Positions 39,301 through 50,085 of a stretch of DNA of 64,000 nt are shown here, one piece after another (the stretch's first letter is position 1; each line of letters opens with the position of its first letter). The notes below the pieces were generated by a model. That model searched no databases. It saw nothing but the letters and a program-made list of their open reading frames with translations, and was not told where the DNA came from. The translations under genes and the position numbers were made by a program. The stretch spans positions 1 to 64,000 of the forward strand of contig NGBS01000587.1 in NCBI GenBank assembly GCA_002245135.1, given 5' to 3'. This DNA is from Proteromonas lacertae (lineage: Eukaryota; Sar; Bigyra; Opalinata; Proteromonadidae).

Positions 39301-40275
39301 AAATTTGGAGATTATTATTTGACAACAGATTTATATCGTAATGTAGAAATTACTCTTGAGAATATAAAATCTGCCAATTCTCCAGCAGTAAATTTCAAAG
39401 AAGATTATGCAGTTTCAATAACAAAACAAATATGGGAAGTAACTAAAAGAAATTTCCGATTTGATTGGAGATTATTAGATTATAATACATCCAAAATCAG
39501 AAATACTTTAATCATGTCATTGTTTGTTGGAATATTATACTTTCAACAACCAATGGAAACAGCTGGTAATGTGTTAAGTAGATATTCTGCTATAGCATTA
39601 GGAATAAATGCAGTTGTGATGAACAATTTAATGAATATAGTTCCTGTATTAATCGATAGAAGAATGGTGTTTTATCGTGAAGATGCGATGAGAACTTATC
39701 ATCCAATTGCACAATTAATAGGTCATGTTTTAGTAGAATTCTTTTTCCTATTCTTTATAGCTTGGTGTTTTATGTGTTTCTCTTATGGAATGATGGGTAT
39801 GAAAAGTACAGTAGCAGCTGTATTTAAAGAATTTGTTGTTGATTATTCAATGATGATATTAGCTACTATGTGTGGTTTGATGTTTTCCTATTTATTCCCT
39901 GTTATGCAAGTTGCTGGTGTTATTATAGGTTGTTTAACAAGTATTCTGTTTTGTTGTAGTGGTTTTCAACTTCGTTATCCTTCAATGAAAGCACCTTGGA
40001 AATGGATTTATTGGATTAATCCTTTTGCCTTTGGAGTTCAAGCTTCTGCATCTAATCAATTTGATTGTGAAAACTCTATCATTAATGAAACTTACTGTCC
40101 ATCATTTGCAAATGCTGATGGAAGTGTGACAACTGTTCATGATTTCTTTGGTATGTTGTATGATATTCGATACGATCAATACTGGAATAATATTGGATAT
40201 ATCTGGATAGAAATTGCAGTAATAATTGTATTCTTTTTCGTTGTATTGAAGAAAGTAAGATATCTTGATAGATAA
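36317..40275 (+). CDS. Full-length ABCG/PDR-type ABC transporter
   Basis: About 1300 residues in the NBD-TMD-NBD-TMD order of pleiotropic drug resistance transporters. NBD1 is degenerate: Walker A GPPSCGSST lacks the Lys and Walker B VLLLDKISTGLD lacks the catalytic Glu, while its signature CSGGEMKR is kept. NBD2 has a canonical Walker A GASGAGKTT and ILFLDEPTTGLD, but its signature LPMGVRK is degenerate. This asymmetry is known from fungal PDR proteins. Both membrane domains end in NPF- or TPLSY-type motifs. The long frame opens near 36400; an ATG at 36317 with a plausible N-terminus (NNCEIELQKVASE) is out of frame with it by one base near 36395. This means either a 17-nt intron (36396-36412) or an indel. 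Probably a plasma-membrane lipid or drug exporter. Confidence 0.88.
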
Positions 40276-40464
40276 AAATGATTTTATATTAAATATTGTC
40301 AATTTTTTGTTCATACTCTTTTTATTGGTGGAAAATTTTTAGAAAAACAAAAACAATAGTTTGAGGTCTCAAACCTTTATAAAAGCTTGAGTCATTTTGA
40401 AAGGCTTGATCATTCATCTTTCTTTATCTTCTCAACAGGTCAGTCTGTTATTTTTTTAATAATA

Positions 40465-41735
40465 ATGCTTGCATTACGAAGAATTGTTAAATCGAATGTT
40501 ATTAGCAAAATCCCATGTTCTGTAAGAATGATGAGTGATGCTCCACAATACAAGCATGTAGATAATATGTCAATTGATGAATTATTTAAAAGAGAGCCAT
40601 ATGAAAAATCTGACTATGTTGTATATATATTCAAATGATTTTATATTTCTAGTTATATCCAAATGAAAAGCCAGGACTCAACTACAAATTAAATTGGTCT
40701 TTATGTAGAGCTGATATAGTACCATGGAATGATGCTTGGAGAAATCCTGATTTAAAATTTTTAATTGAACAATGTCCAACCAAACCAGATGCTGATGGTG
40801 CAATGCAATGTACAATGAACTTCCCCAAACCAGAAGAAGTAGAATTAGATACAAAAAGTGATTTTGAAGATTTATCAGTAATGGTGAAGAAATATTTATC
40901 AGGTGTACCAGATTTGTTTGTAGAAGATGCAGGATTAGGCTCAGCAAGACCAACGGAACAGAAAATCAGAACTGTTACAAATGATCCATTAACAGCTTTA
41001 TTTATGAGAAAAATGGGAGTATATATATATAATATTTATTTATATTAGATAAGATTACCACTTCGAGATCCATATTTACCTCAAAGTATATTAAATGTAG
41101 TAGCTCGTGGTTATAATGATTTATTCTCCTGTATGGGAGAAGATCCAAATAATGGCTCTTATACCATCTGCTTCGCAGGAAATGTTCCATTTGAACGAAT
41201 AATTTCAGATTTGGCTGCTGCTTATAAAACAACTACATTAAAACCAGAATCACCTGTTTTAATTACTGGTTCATTGTTATACCCTAAGAAAGGAGGTTTA
41301 CCATCAATGGTTATAGGTGATCATCCCAATATTACCTCAATTGCATATTCAGTTGGTTGTTTATACGGAGCTCACCATGTAATATTACATCCATCATGTA
41401 GCTCAAGATTATGGGGAGGAGTGTACTATCCAATAGTGGATAAAGTAATTAATAAAGTACAAAAAGGAGATATAGTTGTAGATGGTAAGAATATATGTAG
41501 TTCATTTAAAGCTGATAATGCTATGGATTTACCTGGTACTATATTGTTCGTAGATAAAGAACATTCTTCAAATATGTCAGAATTGTCTTATGATAAAGCT
41601 CAAGAAAAGTTCAAGAATCTTGGATATTTAGATGCTGAAATTGATAAAATCATTGCTATTGCTAAATTGGGTAAGATTGAATTTTATGAACTTAATGAAA
41701 AGAATTTAGAAGAAGTTGTAAGAGCTCTTGCATAA
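40465..41735 (+). CDS. Unrecognised 402-residue protein with probable mitochondrial presequence
   Basis: Three exons (introns 40621-40652 and 41019-41048) join in frame. The N-terminus (LALRRIVKSNVISK) is basic, amphipathic and lacks acids, as in mitochondrial or hydrogenosomal targeting peptides. The mature part is soluble and well conserved in appearance, with GDHPNITSIAYSVGCLYGAH and a Cys/Ser-rich LHPSCSSRLWGG. A short stretch, KIRTVTNDPLTALFMRKM, resembles the N-terminal domain of ATP-type phosphoenolpyruvate carboxykinase, but there is no P-loop or catalytic PEPCK motif. I do not recognise the family. The start was chosen at the second Met because the first 26 codons of the open frame are 5'-UTR-like. 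It could be an organellar enzyme of unknown reaction. Confidence 0.7.
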
Positions 41736-41820
41736 ATCAATAATATAGTTGACATAAATAACCCCATTATTTCTCATTATTCTGTTTTTAATGTGTTGAA
41801 AAATGAAAAATAATATTTTG

Positions 41821-41832
41821 TGAAACGAATAT
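41821..41832 (+). promoter_or_regulatory. TGAAACGAATAT element upstream of the metallophosphoesterase
   Basis: It lies 32 nt before the start codon at 41865, with the same core as the element upstream of the TylF genes. Confidence 0.4.
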
Positions 41833-41864
41833 AATTTTAATAAACTTATTTTTGTATTTCCAGG

Positions 41865-43394
41865 ATGAATAATGAATTATTGTTTGATATGCTTATTATT
41901 TTTATAATAAGCAAACATTTCTGCTATACCTATAATGATCTATCAAGGCTAAAAGTTAACAGTGAAGGTAAATTCAAAATAGTTCAGGTATATTTAGAAT
42001 TATATTAGAAAATAGATGACAGATCAAACATTAGGGTGGTTTGAACCAGAAAGAGATGATAATACTACTAAATTGATGAATTTAGTATTAGACTTAGAAA
42101 AACCGGATTTTGTTGTTGAAACTGGCGACATATTGTTTCCATTTAAATATTTATATCCTCCGATGGCAAATCATTCATTAGAATATCAAAAAGAATGGGA
42201 ATTGAGAATATATGATAGAGGGATTAAACCTGTGCTTGAAAGAAGTATTCCATATGCTTTGACACTTGGTAATCATGACTGTGAAGGACCTTTAACAGAT
42301 AAAGAGGTTGTAGATTATGATATGAAACAGTATTTATCTTATACTCAAATTGGACCAAAATCAATTTCTGGTTTGACAAATATATCATTTTTACAGTTTA
42401 AATATAACTATAATTAGTTTATTTAATTTAATATTTACTATATTTTACCAGTATATAACCATAATGAGAGTGAAATTGTTTTATACTTATGGTTTATGGA
42501 TAGTAATAGGAACAAATGTAACAATATATCAAGTTATGGTTGTTTTGAAGATAATCAAAGTATATATATATATATATATGAAAATGTTTATTGATATTAA
42601 CAATAGTTGAATGGTATTATAATGAAAGTATTAGACTATATAAATTACATAATAACCATACAATTCCTGGATTTGCATTTTTTCATGTTCCAACAATTGA
42701 ATATTTATATGGGATAAACGGTTCAAACCTTTATGGTATTAAAAACACTCATGTTTCTTGTGGACAGTATAATCATACATTAATTGATACAATGTCTGAA
42801 ATGTATTGAACTATTATAATAAATATTACTTTATATATATATATATATATAGAGGAAATATTATGGCAACTTTTTGTGGACATGATCATGAAAATGATTT
42901 TTATATTAAATATAAAAGTATAATATTAAATTTCTTATACAAATAGATATGGAATTGCATTATGGACGTAGAACATACTATAATCCTCAACCTAAAGTGT
43001 ATGAATATTTATATACAATTCAAATAGACTGTTAGATGGATGTAAAGTGATAGAATATAATTTACATACAAATACTTTTACAACATGGATAAGAAATGAA
43101 TATGGTGAAAAAGAAATACAGAATTTATCAGATGTTCCTGCTACTGATTCAGATACAAAATGTTTTAATAAATATAATAGGAGATATAATAATAATCATA
43201 AGAGTAGTAGTTATTTGATAATATGGAAAGAATCACACTTATCTAATCTATTTGTCATTATTTTTACTATCTGTGGAACAACATTAGGTATTGGAATATA
43301 CTATCTGTATTATTATTGTAAGGAAAAATGTGCTAAAAAACATAAATTAATAATATACAGAAAGCAATCTTCATATGTAAGTGATGTAATTTAA
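41865..43394 (+). CDS. Membrane-anchored calcineurin-like metallophosphoesterase
   Basis: At least six exons with introns of about 28-60 nt (the first is 41988-42015). The order of motifs fits the purple-acid-phosphatase-29-like branch: FKIVQ-MTDQTLGW, VVETGD, LGNHDCEG, the NNISSYGCFEDN segment, a conserved FFHVPTIEY block, CGHDHENDF, then HYGRR. Metal ligands D, GD, GNHD and GHDH are present, but the first motif reads D-Q-T where most relatives have D-x-H, so one metal-ligand His appears replaced. The N-terminus has a hydrophobic signal-like segment (LLFDMLIIFIISKHF). A single helix near the end (LFVIIFTICGTTLGIGIYYLYYY) anchors it, with a short basic cytosolic tail. The catalytic domain would face outward or into the lumen. 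The substrate is unknown. Confidence 0.8.
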
Positions 43395-43499
43395 TAACCA
43401 ATTTTTTTTCATTAGATTCGTTTTATAAATGCTGTTTTATATTGGTATAATACAATTAATAATCAATAAACACAATAATAACAATTTAATTGTTTTAAT

Positions 43500-44806
43500 T
43501 TACTTTGTCTCAATTAACTCATGTGATTTGGATAAGAATGTATCTAATAACTTCATTGCTGCTCTTCTTCTTGTTAAACCCCCACTCAACATCTGAGCTT
43601 TATATTTTATAGCTAATTCAGATAATTCAGGGTCTGTAACTGCACGATTTACTATTAACTTATCAACTTGAGTCCACATTGCTCTTTCACCCTGTTCCTT
43701 ACGCTTCTTTTCTAATTCTGTAGTCTTTATGGCATTGTCATAGAAATCACTACAAATCTTCCACACCTTTTCAATATTAGTGTTTTTATTAGAAGAACAG
43801 GTTTGAACTTTACATTTCCAAGTGGGTGACTTTTTTCTTTGCATATCCAAAGCTCTTCTATTTTCACCAGCAGTTTTATTAGCAGCACTATATATATATA
43901 AAATAATAATAATAATAATATAAGAAATACACTAATAGTGGACCATCTGCTTTAGATATAACAATAATATCAGCATGTTCCATCACTCCTTTCTTTACAC
44001 CTTGTAACTCATCACCCATCAATGGAGGCATTAATAACATAAACATATCCACCATATCATCCACCATCACTTCTAATTGACCTAAACCAACAGTTTCAAC
44101 TATAACTATATCATAACCAGCTGCTTCTACAAGATGTACCATATCTACTGTATTCTCTGCTACACCACCTAATGTACCACCACTTGCAGCGGCTCTTACA
44201 TAAGCATTTGGCTCTTGTAATAATTCTTTCATTCTTGTTTTATCACCTAAAATTGAACCTTTACTTTTTGTTGAACTTGGATCAATTGCTATTACTGCTA
44301 CTTTGTGATTTTTTTTAGATAATAATGTTCCAAATCTGTTGATAAATGTGCTCTTGCCTGCTCCTGGAGGTCCTGCTATGCCAATTCTAAATGAACCGGG
44401 ATGAAAACCTGGGCCTAACTCCTTTTCTCTTTGTTCACGTTTTACTCCCATAACATAATCTAATAATAAGTCAGCTTGTTGGATTTTATCATTTCTAGAA
44501 TTTTCAACTATATTTTTATTAAAGAAAAGAAAATATATACGTAAGCTGGTTGCTTTACTAATGGACCATCTATCTTGCTTCAAAACACCTTCAGCTAATT
44601 TTAGAGTATAATCATCCATTCCCTTTGGAACTTTTATCTATAATATACAAACAAGCAAGCATACTGAAGTAGTTCCACATGTTGCACATTTTACAAAACT
44701 AAAGAATAATGAAATAAACATACTTAACACATGGAATACGATTCATCATACATATTTTTGATGAAATTCCTTTGAAAAATGGATTTGTCAATCTGGACAG
44801 AAACAT
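43500..44806 (-). CDS. MMAA: MMAA/MeaB-family GTPase, methylmalonyl-CoA mutase chaperone
   Basis: Five exons (introns 44699-44723, 44638-44664, 44508-44540 and 43888-43930, all 25-43 nt) join in frame. The N-terminus (FLSRLTNPFFKGISSK) looks like a mitochondrial presequence. The G-domain shows Walker A GPPGAGKST, VIAIDPSS, RAAASGGTLGG, VETVGLGQ (usually VETVGVGQ) and SKADG as the base-recognition motif. The C-terminal part, after TWKCKVQTCSS, is the helical dimerisation arm typical of MeaB/MMAA. These proteins load and protect adenosylcobalamin-dependent methylmalonyl-CoA mutase, so the organism probably runs a B12-dependent propionate/succinate pathway in a mitochondrion-derived organelle. 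It is divergent from the RBMX2-like gene, with 91 bp between starts. Confidence 0.9.
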
Positions 44807-44897
44807 AATCTTTTCTGTATTAAGAAAAAAGTAAAATTAAGATGATTATATTCAAGCCGAGTTGTAATCAAGCCAAACATTTTATTTTTATATTTTG

Positions 44898-45749
44898 ATG
44901 AATACTGTGAAGGAGATAGCTAAATTAAATGAATTAGAATTAGATAAAGGTATATCAGAAAAAGCTTCATGGCATTATCATTACAGAAATAGTGCTTGGA
45001 TTTATGTTGGTGGTTTGCCTTATGAATTGACTGAAGGTGATATAATATGTGTATTCTCTCAATTTGGAGAAATTGAAGATATAAATTTGGTTAGAGATAG
45101 TGAGACAGGTAAATCAAAAGGTTTTGCTTTTTTAAAATACGAAGATCAAAGAAGTACAATATTAGCAGTTGATAATATGAATGGAACAGAATTAATAGGA
45201 ATGACTTTAAGGGTTGACCATAAAGATAACTATATTGCTCCAATTAAAAGTAAAAAAGAGCTGGAAGAAATGGCAGCACGAGATGAAGAAGATGACAGAG
45301 AATACAGGCCAGGCAGAGCTTATGAAAACAAAGAATTAGCTTCTGAGTTTAGTTTACATAAAGGTGTGGATATATATGGAAAAGGTGAAGTACAACAATC
45401 AAAAGAGGAAGAAGATGAAATTATTAAGAAAAGAATTGAAGAAAAAAAGAAAGAAGAAAAGCAGAAAAAGAAAGAAAAAGATGAAATTGAAAGATTTAAA
45501 AGAAAACTTGAAAAGAGAAGGAAAGAAAATAAAAAGAAGATTGAAGCAAGTGATCATATATCACAATTATCAAATGGTATGGTATATGGATGGAGAGGTC
45601 GTATGGATCCAGCTGCACAGAAGATTAAAGAACAGAAAGTAATTGATTATGAGAAATGTCCTTATTGTGGTAAGAAAGGACATGCACCTCAAGATTGTCC
45701 TTTAGGAGGTGAAAATTCTCATATAGCTGGTATTAATAGAGTTAGATAA
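44898..45749 (+). CDS. RBMX2/Ist3-like RRM splicing factor with C-terminal CCHC knuckle
   Basis: Intronless, 283 residues. One RRM at about residues 34-112 has RNP2 IYVGGLP and RNP1 KSKGFAFLKY. The N-terminal lead SWHYHYRNSAWIYVGGL and the WHxxYKDSA-like pattern identify the Ist3/Snu17/RBMX2 family of the RES complex, which binds activated spliceosomes and aids splicing and nuclear retention of pre-mRNA. A highly charged Lys/Glu helix covers residues 170-220, and a CPYCGKKGHAPQDCP zinc knuckle lies near 252. The knuckle is not found in yeast Ist3 and may mark a lineage feature. Spliceosomal work is relevant here because nearly every neighbour has minimal introns. Confidence 0.85.
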   Translation: MNTVKEIAKLNELELDKGISEKASWHYHYRNSAWIYVGGLPYELTEGDIICVFSQFGEIEDINLVRDSETGKSKGFAFLKYEDQRSTILAVDNMNGTELIGMTLRVDHKDNYIAPIKSKKELEEMAARDEEDDREYRPGRAYENKELASEFSLHKGVDIYGKGEVQQSKEEEDEIIKKRIEEKKKEEKQKKKEKDEIERFKRKLEKRRKENKKKIEASDHISQLSNGMVYGWRGRMDPAAQKIKEQKVIDYEKCPYCGKKGHAPQDCPLGGENSHIAGINRVR

Positions 45750-46003
45750 TTATTTTTATTTATTTATTTATATATAATGTGTTTTGCATTTCATTTTCTT
45801 TTAAACAATCTATGAATATGTAACGAATCTATTTTATATAAAAATAAGAATGTTGAAATATTCATTAAAGGTTCTGTTGTGCTCAATATTACCTTATGAT
45901 TCAATCGTATTATTTGTTAATGTAGAATAATAGATAAAAGAAAGAGTAGAAAAGAGTAATTGTGAAATAGATTTCAGTTGTACAACATAAAATTACTGTG
46001 AAA

Positions 46004-47720
46004 ATGGTGAAACTCTTTAAAATAGATAGAATTAAGGAAAAGAAGATATTAAAGTTCTGTGAAAATAACACATTTTTATCAGAGTGTTGTAAATCATCCG
46101 TCTATCATTCAAAAATACTTCAATCAGATATATATCTTGAATATATAATATTAGAAAGAAAATATTACATAAATGATTTGGACCAAGTGATTCAATTAAA
46201 ATCGTTGTGCAATAGTGATTTAAGTAGAATAATATGTGCAATTTGTGATATACTAATGGTAGTTAGTGGATATGATATAGTGGTTTGTAATTTAAAGAGT
46301 TCTAACATAACTGTTGATGGAGAAAATGATATAAAGATATGTGATATTGGTTTAGACACTTTGAGAAAAGATGAAGAAATGAGAGTATATGATATATGCT
46401 TCACAAGTCCAGAAGAACTGAATGGATTAGAATGTAATGAAAGAAGTGTAATTTGGTCAATTGTGTATTCAATGAAGATAATGATATGAATAAAACAAAA
46501 GAGAATATCATGAAATGTAAATACAGTTTTTATATGAAATGCGATGACTTGATGATAGAGATGATAGAAAAAATGCTAAAAGTGAAGAGTGAAGATAGAA
46601 TGAGTTTGAAAGAGTTGAAAAAAGAAATGACTAAAATGGGTGGAGTATTAAGAGATGATGAGATGTATTTAACACTGTGTACTGAAAGAAAACAAACATT
46701 ATTTAATAATGATTATACTTCATTAACATTTTCAATCATTTATCAATCGAAATATTATCTTGAGAGTAGTAAATGGGAAGAAATTCGAGATGTTTTAATT
46801 GAATCTTACAATAAAAAACCAAATGAAAGAGTTTTGGCAATATTGCTGATGATAAAATTGAATAAAAGAGATAGTGATATAAAAGATAAACTTCAATTTC
46901 ATATTTTTCACAAATGTGGAGATGGATATGAAGAATGTAATTTAGATGAAATGAAATTAAACATATTATATAATGAAGGAATTATAATGGTTTATTCAGC
47001 TTGTGTTTGTTTGTGTGAAGAAGGGATAAAATATTTGTTCAAAATATTAAAATTAATTAATCCAATATAATTGAATTTTGATCTAATTCCAATCCATCAT
47101 CAAACATTATTCTTATCATATATTTCACAATAATCAAATCTGAAAGAATTATATTTATCAAAATGTAATCTTTCTTTTCATTTCATAGAATTGTTAGTAT
47201 GAAATTAGAATATATTAATCTTCATTGTATATATTATATAAATGTAATATGTAATTATTATGAAATAGCTAATCGAATTAGTGTTAAAGGATTCAAATTA
47301 TTGCTTCCTTATTTATATTTATTAATCAACAAAAATAATGAATTAGATCTTGAAGAAATGAATTTAAATAATGAATCAATGAAATTATTATCAGAAGAAT
47401 TATATAAATATCCAAATCTTGAAAGAATTGATATTAATGGGAATGATAGTATTCATTCTACTGGATTAAAAGCTCTATTCTCCAAATTTCCTATTTCAAA
47501 CATCAGATTTGATTTTAATAATAGTAAAGAATTGCTTGTTGATAAAGATTTTCCAGATTTAGTCAAATACATTATTAGGGGTGGGGAATATGAATTATAT
47601 CTTGGTGATTTGGAAATCGATGATGACATATTCAAGTCATTTTTAGAAATATTCTTATCTATTGGAGAAATCAAATTATCTGGAATTACAGAAGAAGAAA
47701 AGAAAAGTATTTATCAATAA
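46004..47720 (+). CDS. Pseudokinase-LRR protein, frame-broken copy
   Basis: The N-terminal part has a kinase-fold C-lobe without catalytic residues: VVCNLKSSNITVDGENDIKI sits where HRDLKxxN normally is, with Asn replacing the catalytic Asp, then CDIGL for DFG and SPEEL for APE. A glycine loop and the VAIK Lys were not seen. A one-base frame break near 46480 follows the IWSI segment (usually VWSLG). The middle is helical. From about 47150 leucine-rich repeats appear (NLKELYLSKCNLS, then NLERIDINGN), with at least one more unexplained break between 47070 and 47150. The protein ends in EEEKKSIYQ, like the minus-strand relative at 59550-63077. Probably a scaffold; possibly a pseudogene. Confidence 0.55.
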
Positions 47721-48300
47721 TTAATGTAATGTAGCTATTTTAATTTCTGTTAGAATTGAAAATGCGAAATTAGAACAGAAAATGGAATAATTAATAATTA
47801 TAAATATGCATTTTGTGTTGTTTATAGTGAAATACAGTATTATTAGAAATAAACTCAATAAATCCAAAAAAAGATTCAATATCACTCTTTCATTTTCTTC
47901 AATAACTAGTAATTTCACTTTATACTACTCTCAAATATCACGAATTATCATTTTCATCATACATTCTAAACATCACTCAAAAATGACTCATCACATCACT
48001 TCTAATTAATATTCTAACTAATAAAGTAATCGTAAAAATTACTAATAAGCAATGTTCCATTATCAAATATGCAATTCATATATCAAGGACATTTGTTTTT
48101 CAAAAACATGAGGCTCCCAACAGTCAAAATGATACTCAGAATTATTGATATCATCAGTACAATCCATTTTTAATATTCATCATTGTAAATGGTAATCCGA
48201 TGAAGTCGTAATTCATTCAAAAATTATAAAAATGAATTTAAAATCATTTTGATTGGTTCGTTTCATCATCATTCCATTTAATCATTTTCATTTAAAAAGA
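47721..48300. other. AT-rich intergenic region upstream of SAM synthetase
   Basis: No exon recognised. Repeated CATTTTC/ATCATTTTCAT tracts occur at about 47950-48300. The GAAACGAA core in reverse orientation lies at 48257-48265, about 35 nt before the SAM synthetase start. Confidence 0.5.
48257..48265 (-). promoter_or_regulatory. TGAAACGAA element upstream of SAM synthetase, reverse orientation
   Basis: The plus strand reads TTCGTTTCA. It matches the core of the recurring element but points away from the gene. It may be chance in such AT-rich sequence. Confidence 0.3.
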
Positions 48301-49506
48301 ATGTCTGGTCTCCCAGAAGGTCACTTTTTGTTCACTAGTGAGAGTGTAAATGAAGGTCATCCAGGTATAATTTAAAACTAAGAGTTCAACTACTATATTT
48401 TAGATAAAATTTGTGATATTGTAAGTGATGCGATATTAGATGCTTGTTTAGCTCAAGATCCTAACAGTAAAGTAGCTTGCGAGACCTGCACAAAGACGAA
48501 GATGATAATGGTGTTTGGTGAGATAACAACCAAAGCTACAGTGAACTATGAGAAAGTAGTTCGTGATGCGATAAAAGATATCGGTTATGACAGTGATGAC
48601 AAGGGTTTAGACTATCAATCTGTGAATGTGATAGTAGCTATTGAAGAACAAAGTGTTGATATTGCTCAAGGAGTACATGTAGGTCGTGCTCCCGAAGAAC
48701 AAGGTGCTGGTGATCAAGGTATAATGTTTGGTTATGCCACAAATGAAACAGAAGATTATATGCCAGCTACTGCTTATTATGCTAATAGATTAGGTTATAA
48801 ACTAACCGAAGTTCGTAAGAATGGTACTCTTCCATGGGTTCGTCCAGATGGTAAAACTCAAGTAACAATGGAATATAAGAAAGAAGGCAACAAATTAATT
48901 CCTGTTCGTGTTCACACAATAGTAATCTCAACTCAACACAGTCCTGATGTTTCAAACGAAAAGATTCATGAAGATTTAATGACTTATGTAATAAAGCCAA
49001 TAATTCCAAGTGAATTATTAGATGATAAGACAATATATCATTTAAATCCAAGTGGTCGATTTATAATAGGTGGTCCACATGGTGATGCTGGTTTAACAGG
49101 TCGTAAAATCATAGTTGATACTTATGGTGGTTGGGGCGCTCATGGAGGAGGTGCTTTCAGTGGTAAAGATCCAAGTAAAGTTGATCGAAGTGCTGCATAT
49201 GCTGCTCGTTGGATTGCTAAGAGTTTAGTTCATGCTAATTTATGTGATCGTGTTTTAGTTCAATTAAGTTATGCAATTGGTATAAATCATCCCTTATCAA
49301 TTTATGTTGATACTTATGGAACTGGTAAGAAGAGTGATACTGAATTAATTGATATAATAAATAAGAATTTCGATTTACGTCCTGGTTGTATAATTCGTGA
49401 TTTAGGATTAACAAGTGCTATATATCGTAAGACAGCTGCTTATGGTCATTTTGGTCGAAAAGAACAAGCTTTCACTTGGGAAACTCCAAAAGATTTGAGT
49501 GTATAA
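48301..49506 (+). CDS. S-adenosylmethionine synthetase
   Basis: Two exons (intron 48365-48403) join in frame to 388 residues, the usual length. Motifs: [18 protein letters not shown] (ATP and metal binding), [12 protein letters not shown] (signature 1), [20 protein letters not shown] and [19 protein letters not shown] (signature 2, phosphate binding). The enzyme makes SAM from methionine and ATP in the cytosol, supplying the methyl donor for enzymes such as the TylF proteins nearby. More CGT Arg codons than in the neighbouring receptors suggest high expression. The one intron splits the HPDK motif. Confidence 0.96.
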
Positions 49507-49690
49507 GCTGTGAGTAATTTTAAACATTGTATAGATAGACTAACCCTTTAATACTATAAAATAATATAAATTTATTTTGTTTTTAAATAAAAATCTAAAA
49601 TTGAAATATAATGAAGATGATGATGATATTATTAACAATGATATATAGTTATATTCATTCAATCTGATGAAAAAGAAATAAATGAAAATA

Positions 49691-49701
49691 TATTCGTTTC
49701 A
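49691..49701 (-). promoter_or_regulatory. TGAAACGAATA element beside the truncated pseudokinase copy
   Basis: The plus strand reads TATTCGTTTCA. No intact gene starts nearby on either strand. It may be left over from the duplicated promoter or from a lost gene. Confidence 0.25.
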
Positions 49702-49784
49702 TTTATTTTAGAAATGTTAAAGTAATGCTGTAGATGATATAATATTCTCAATATTGAGAAGTAATGCTGGAGTATATTTGATTA

Positions 49785-49922
49785 TTTATTGATATAGATA
49801 AAAGAGAGAATAGAAAAGAGTGAAAATGAAATAGATCTTGTGAAACAATATAAAAATGGTATGAAAATAAGACAATTCATAAGCGTTGATAAAATGAAAG
49901 AAAAAGATATTGCCAAAGTTTA
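49785..49922 (+). pseudogene. Truncated 5' end of a pseudokinase-LRR gene at the right-arm boundary
   Basis: GATAAAAGAGAGAATAGAAA followed by AGTGAAAATGAAATAGAT closely matches sequence at about 45930-45975 just upstream of the pseudokinase gene at 46004. The coding similarity continues for about 20 codons from ATG 49858 (VDKMKEKDIAKV against IDRIKEKKILKF) and then stops with an in-frame TAG, a few bases before the P-glycoprotein arm begins. It is a non-functional fragment marking a breakpoint. Confidence 0.7.
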
Positions 49923-50085
49923 GTTTTTCAATTATAAAAAAAATAGCCAGTATCTTAAAATTGGTGGGTTGTATTTTTTAGTGAAAATGTATATTTTGGT
50001 TGTATTTTTTCTCGTACCCCATGAATTGTGATTGGACAATTTATTAAACACTGAATTAAACACTTAACAACATTTACTTATTCAA

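Noticed and set aside
42550-42580. (TA)n runs at 34083-34100, 42558-42576, 42832-42851, 56436-56458 and 56571-56594 as regulatory sites
   Set aside because: Each lies within a predicted intron and is best explained as intron microsatellite.
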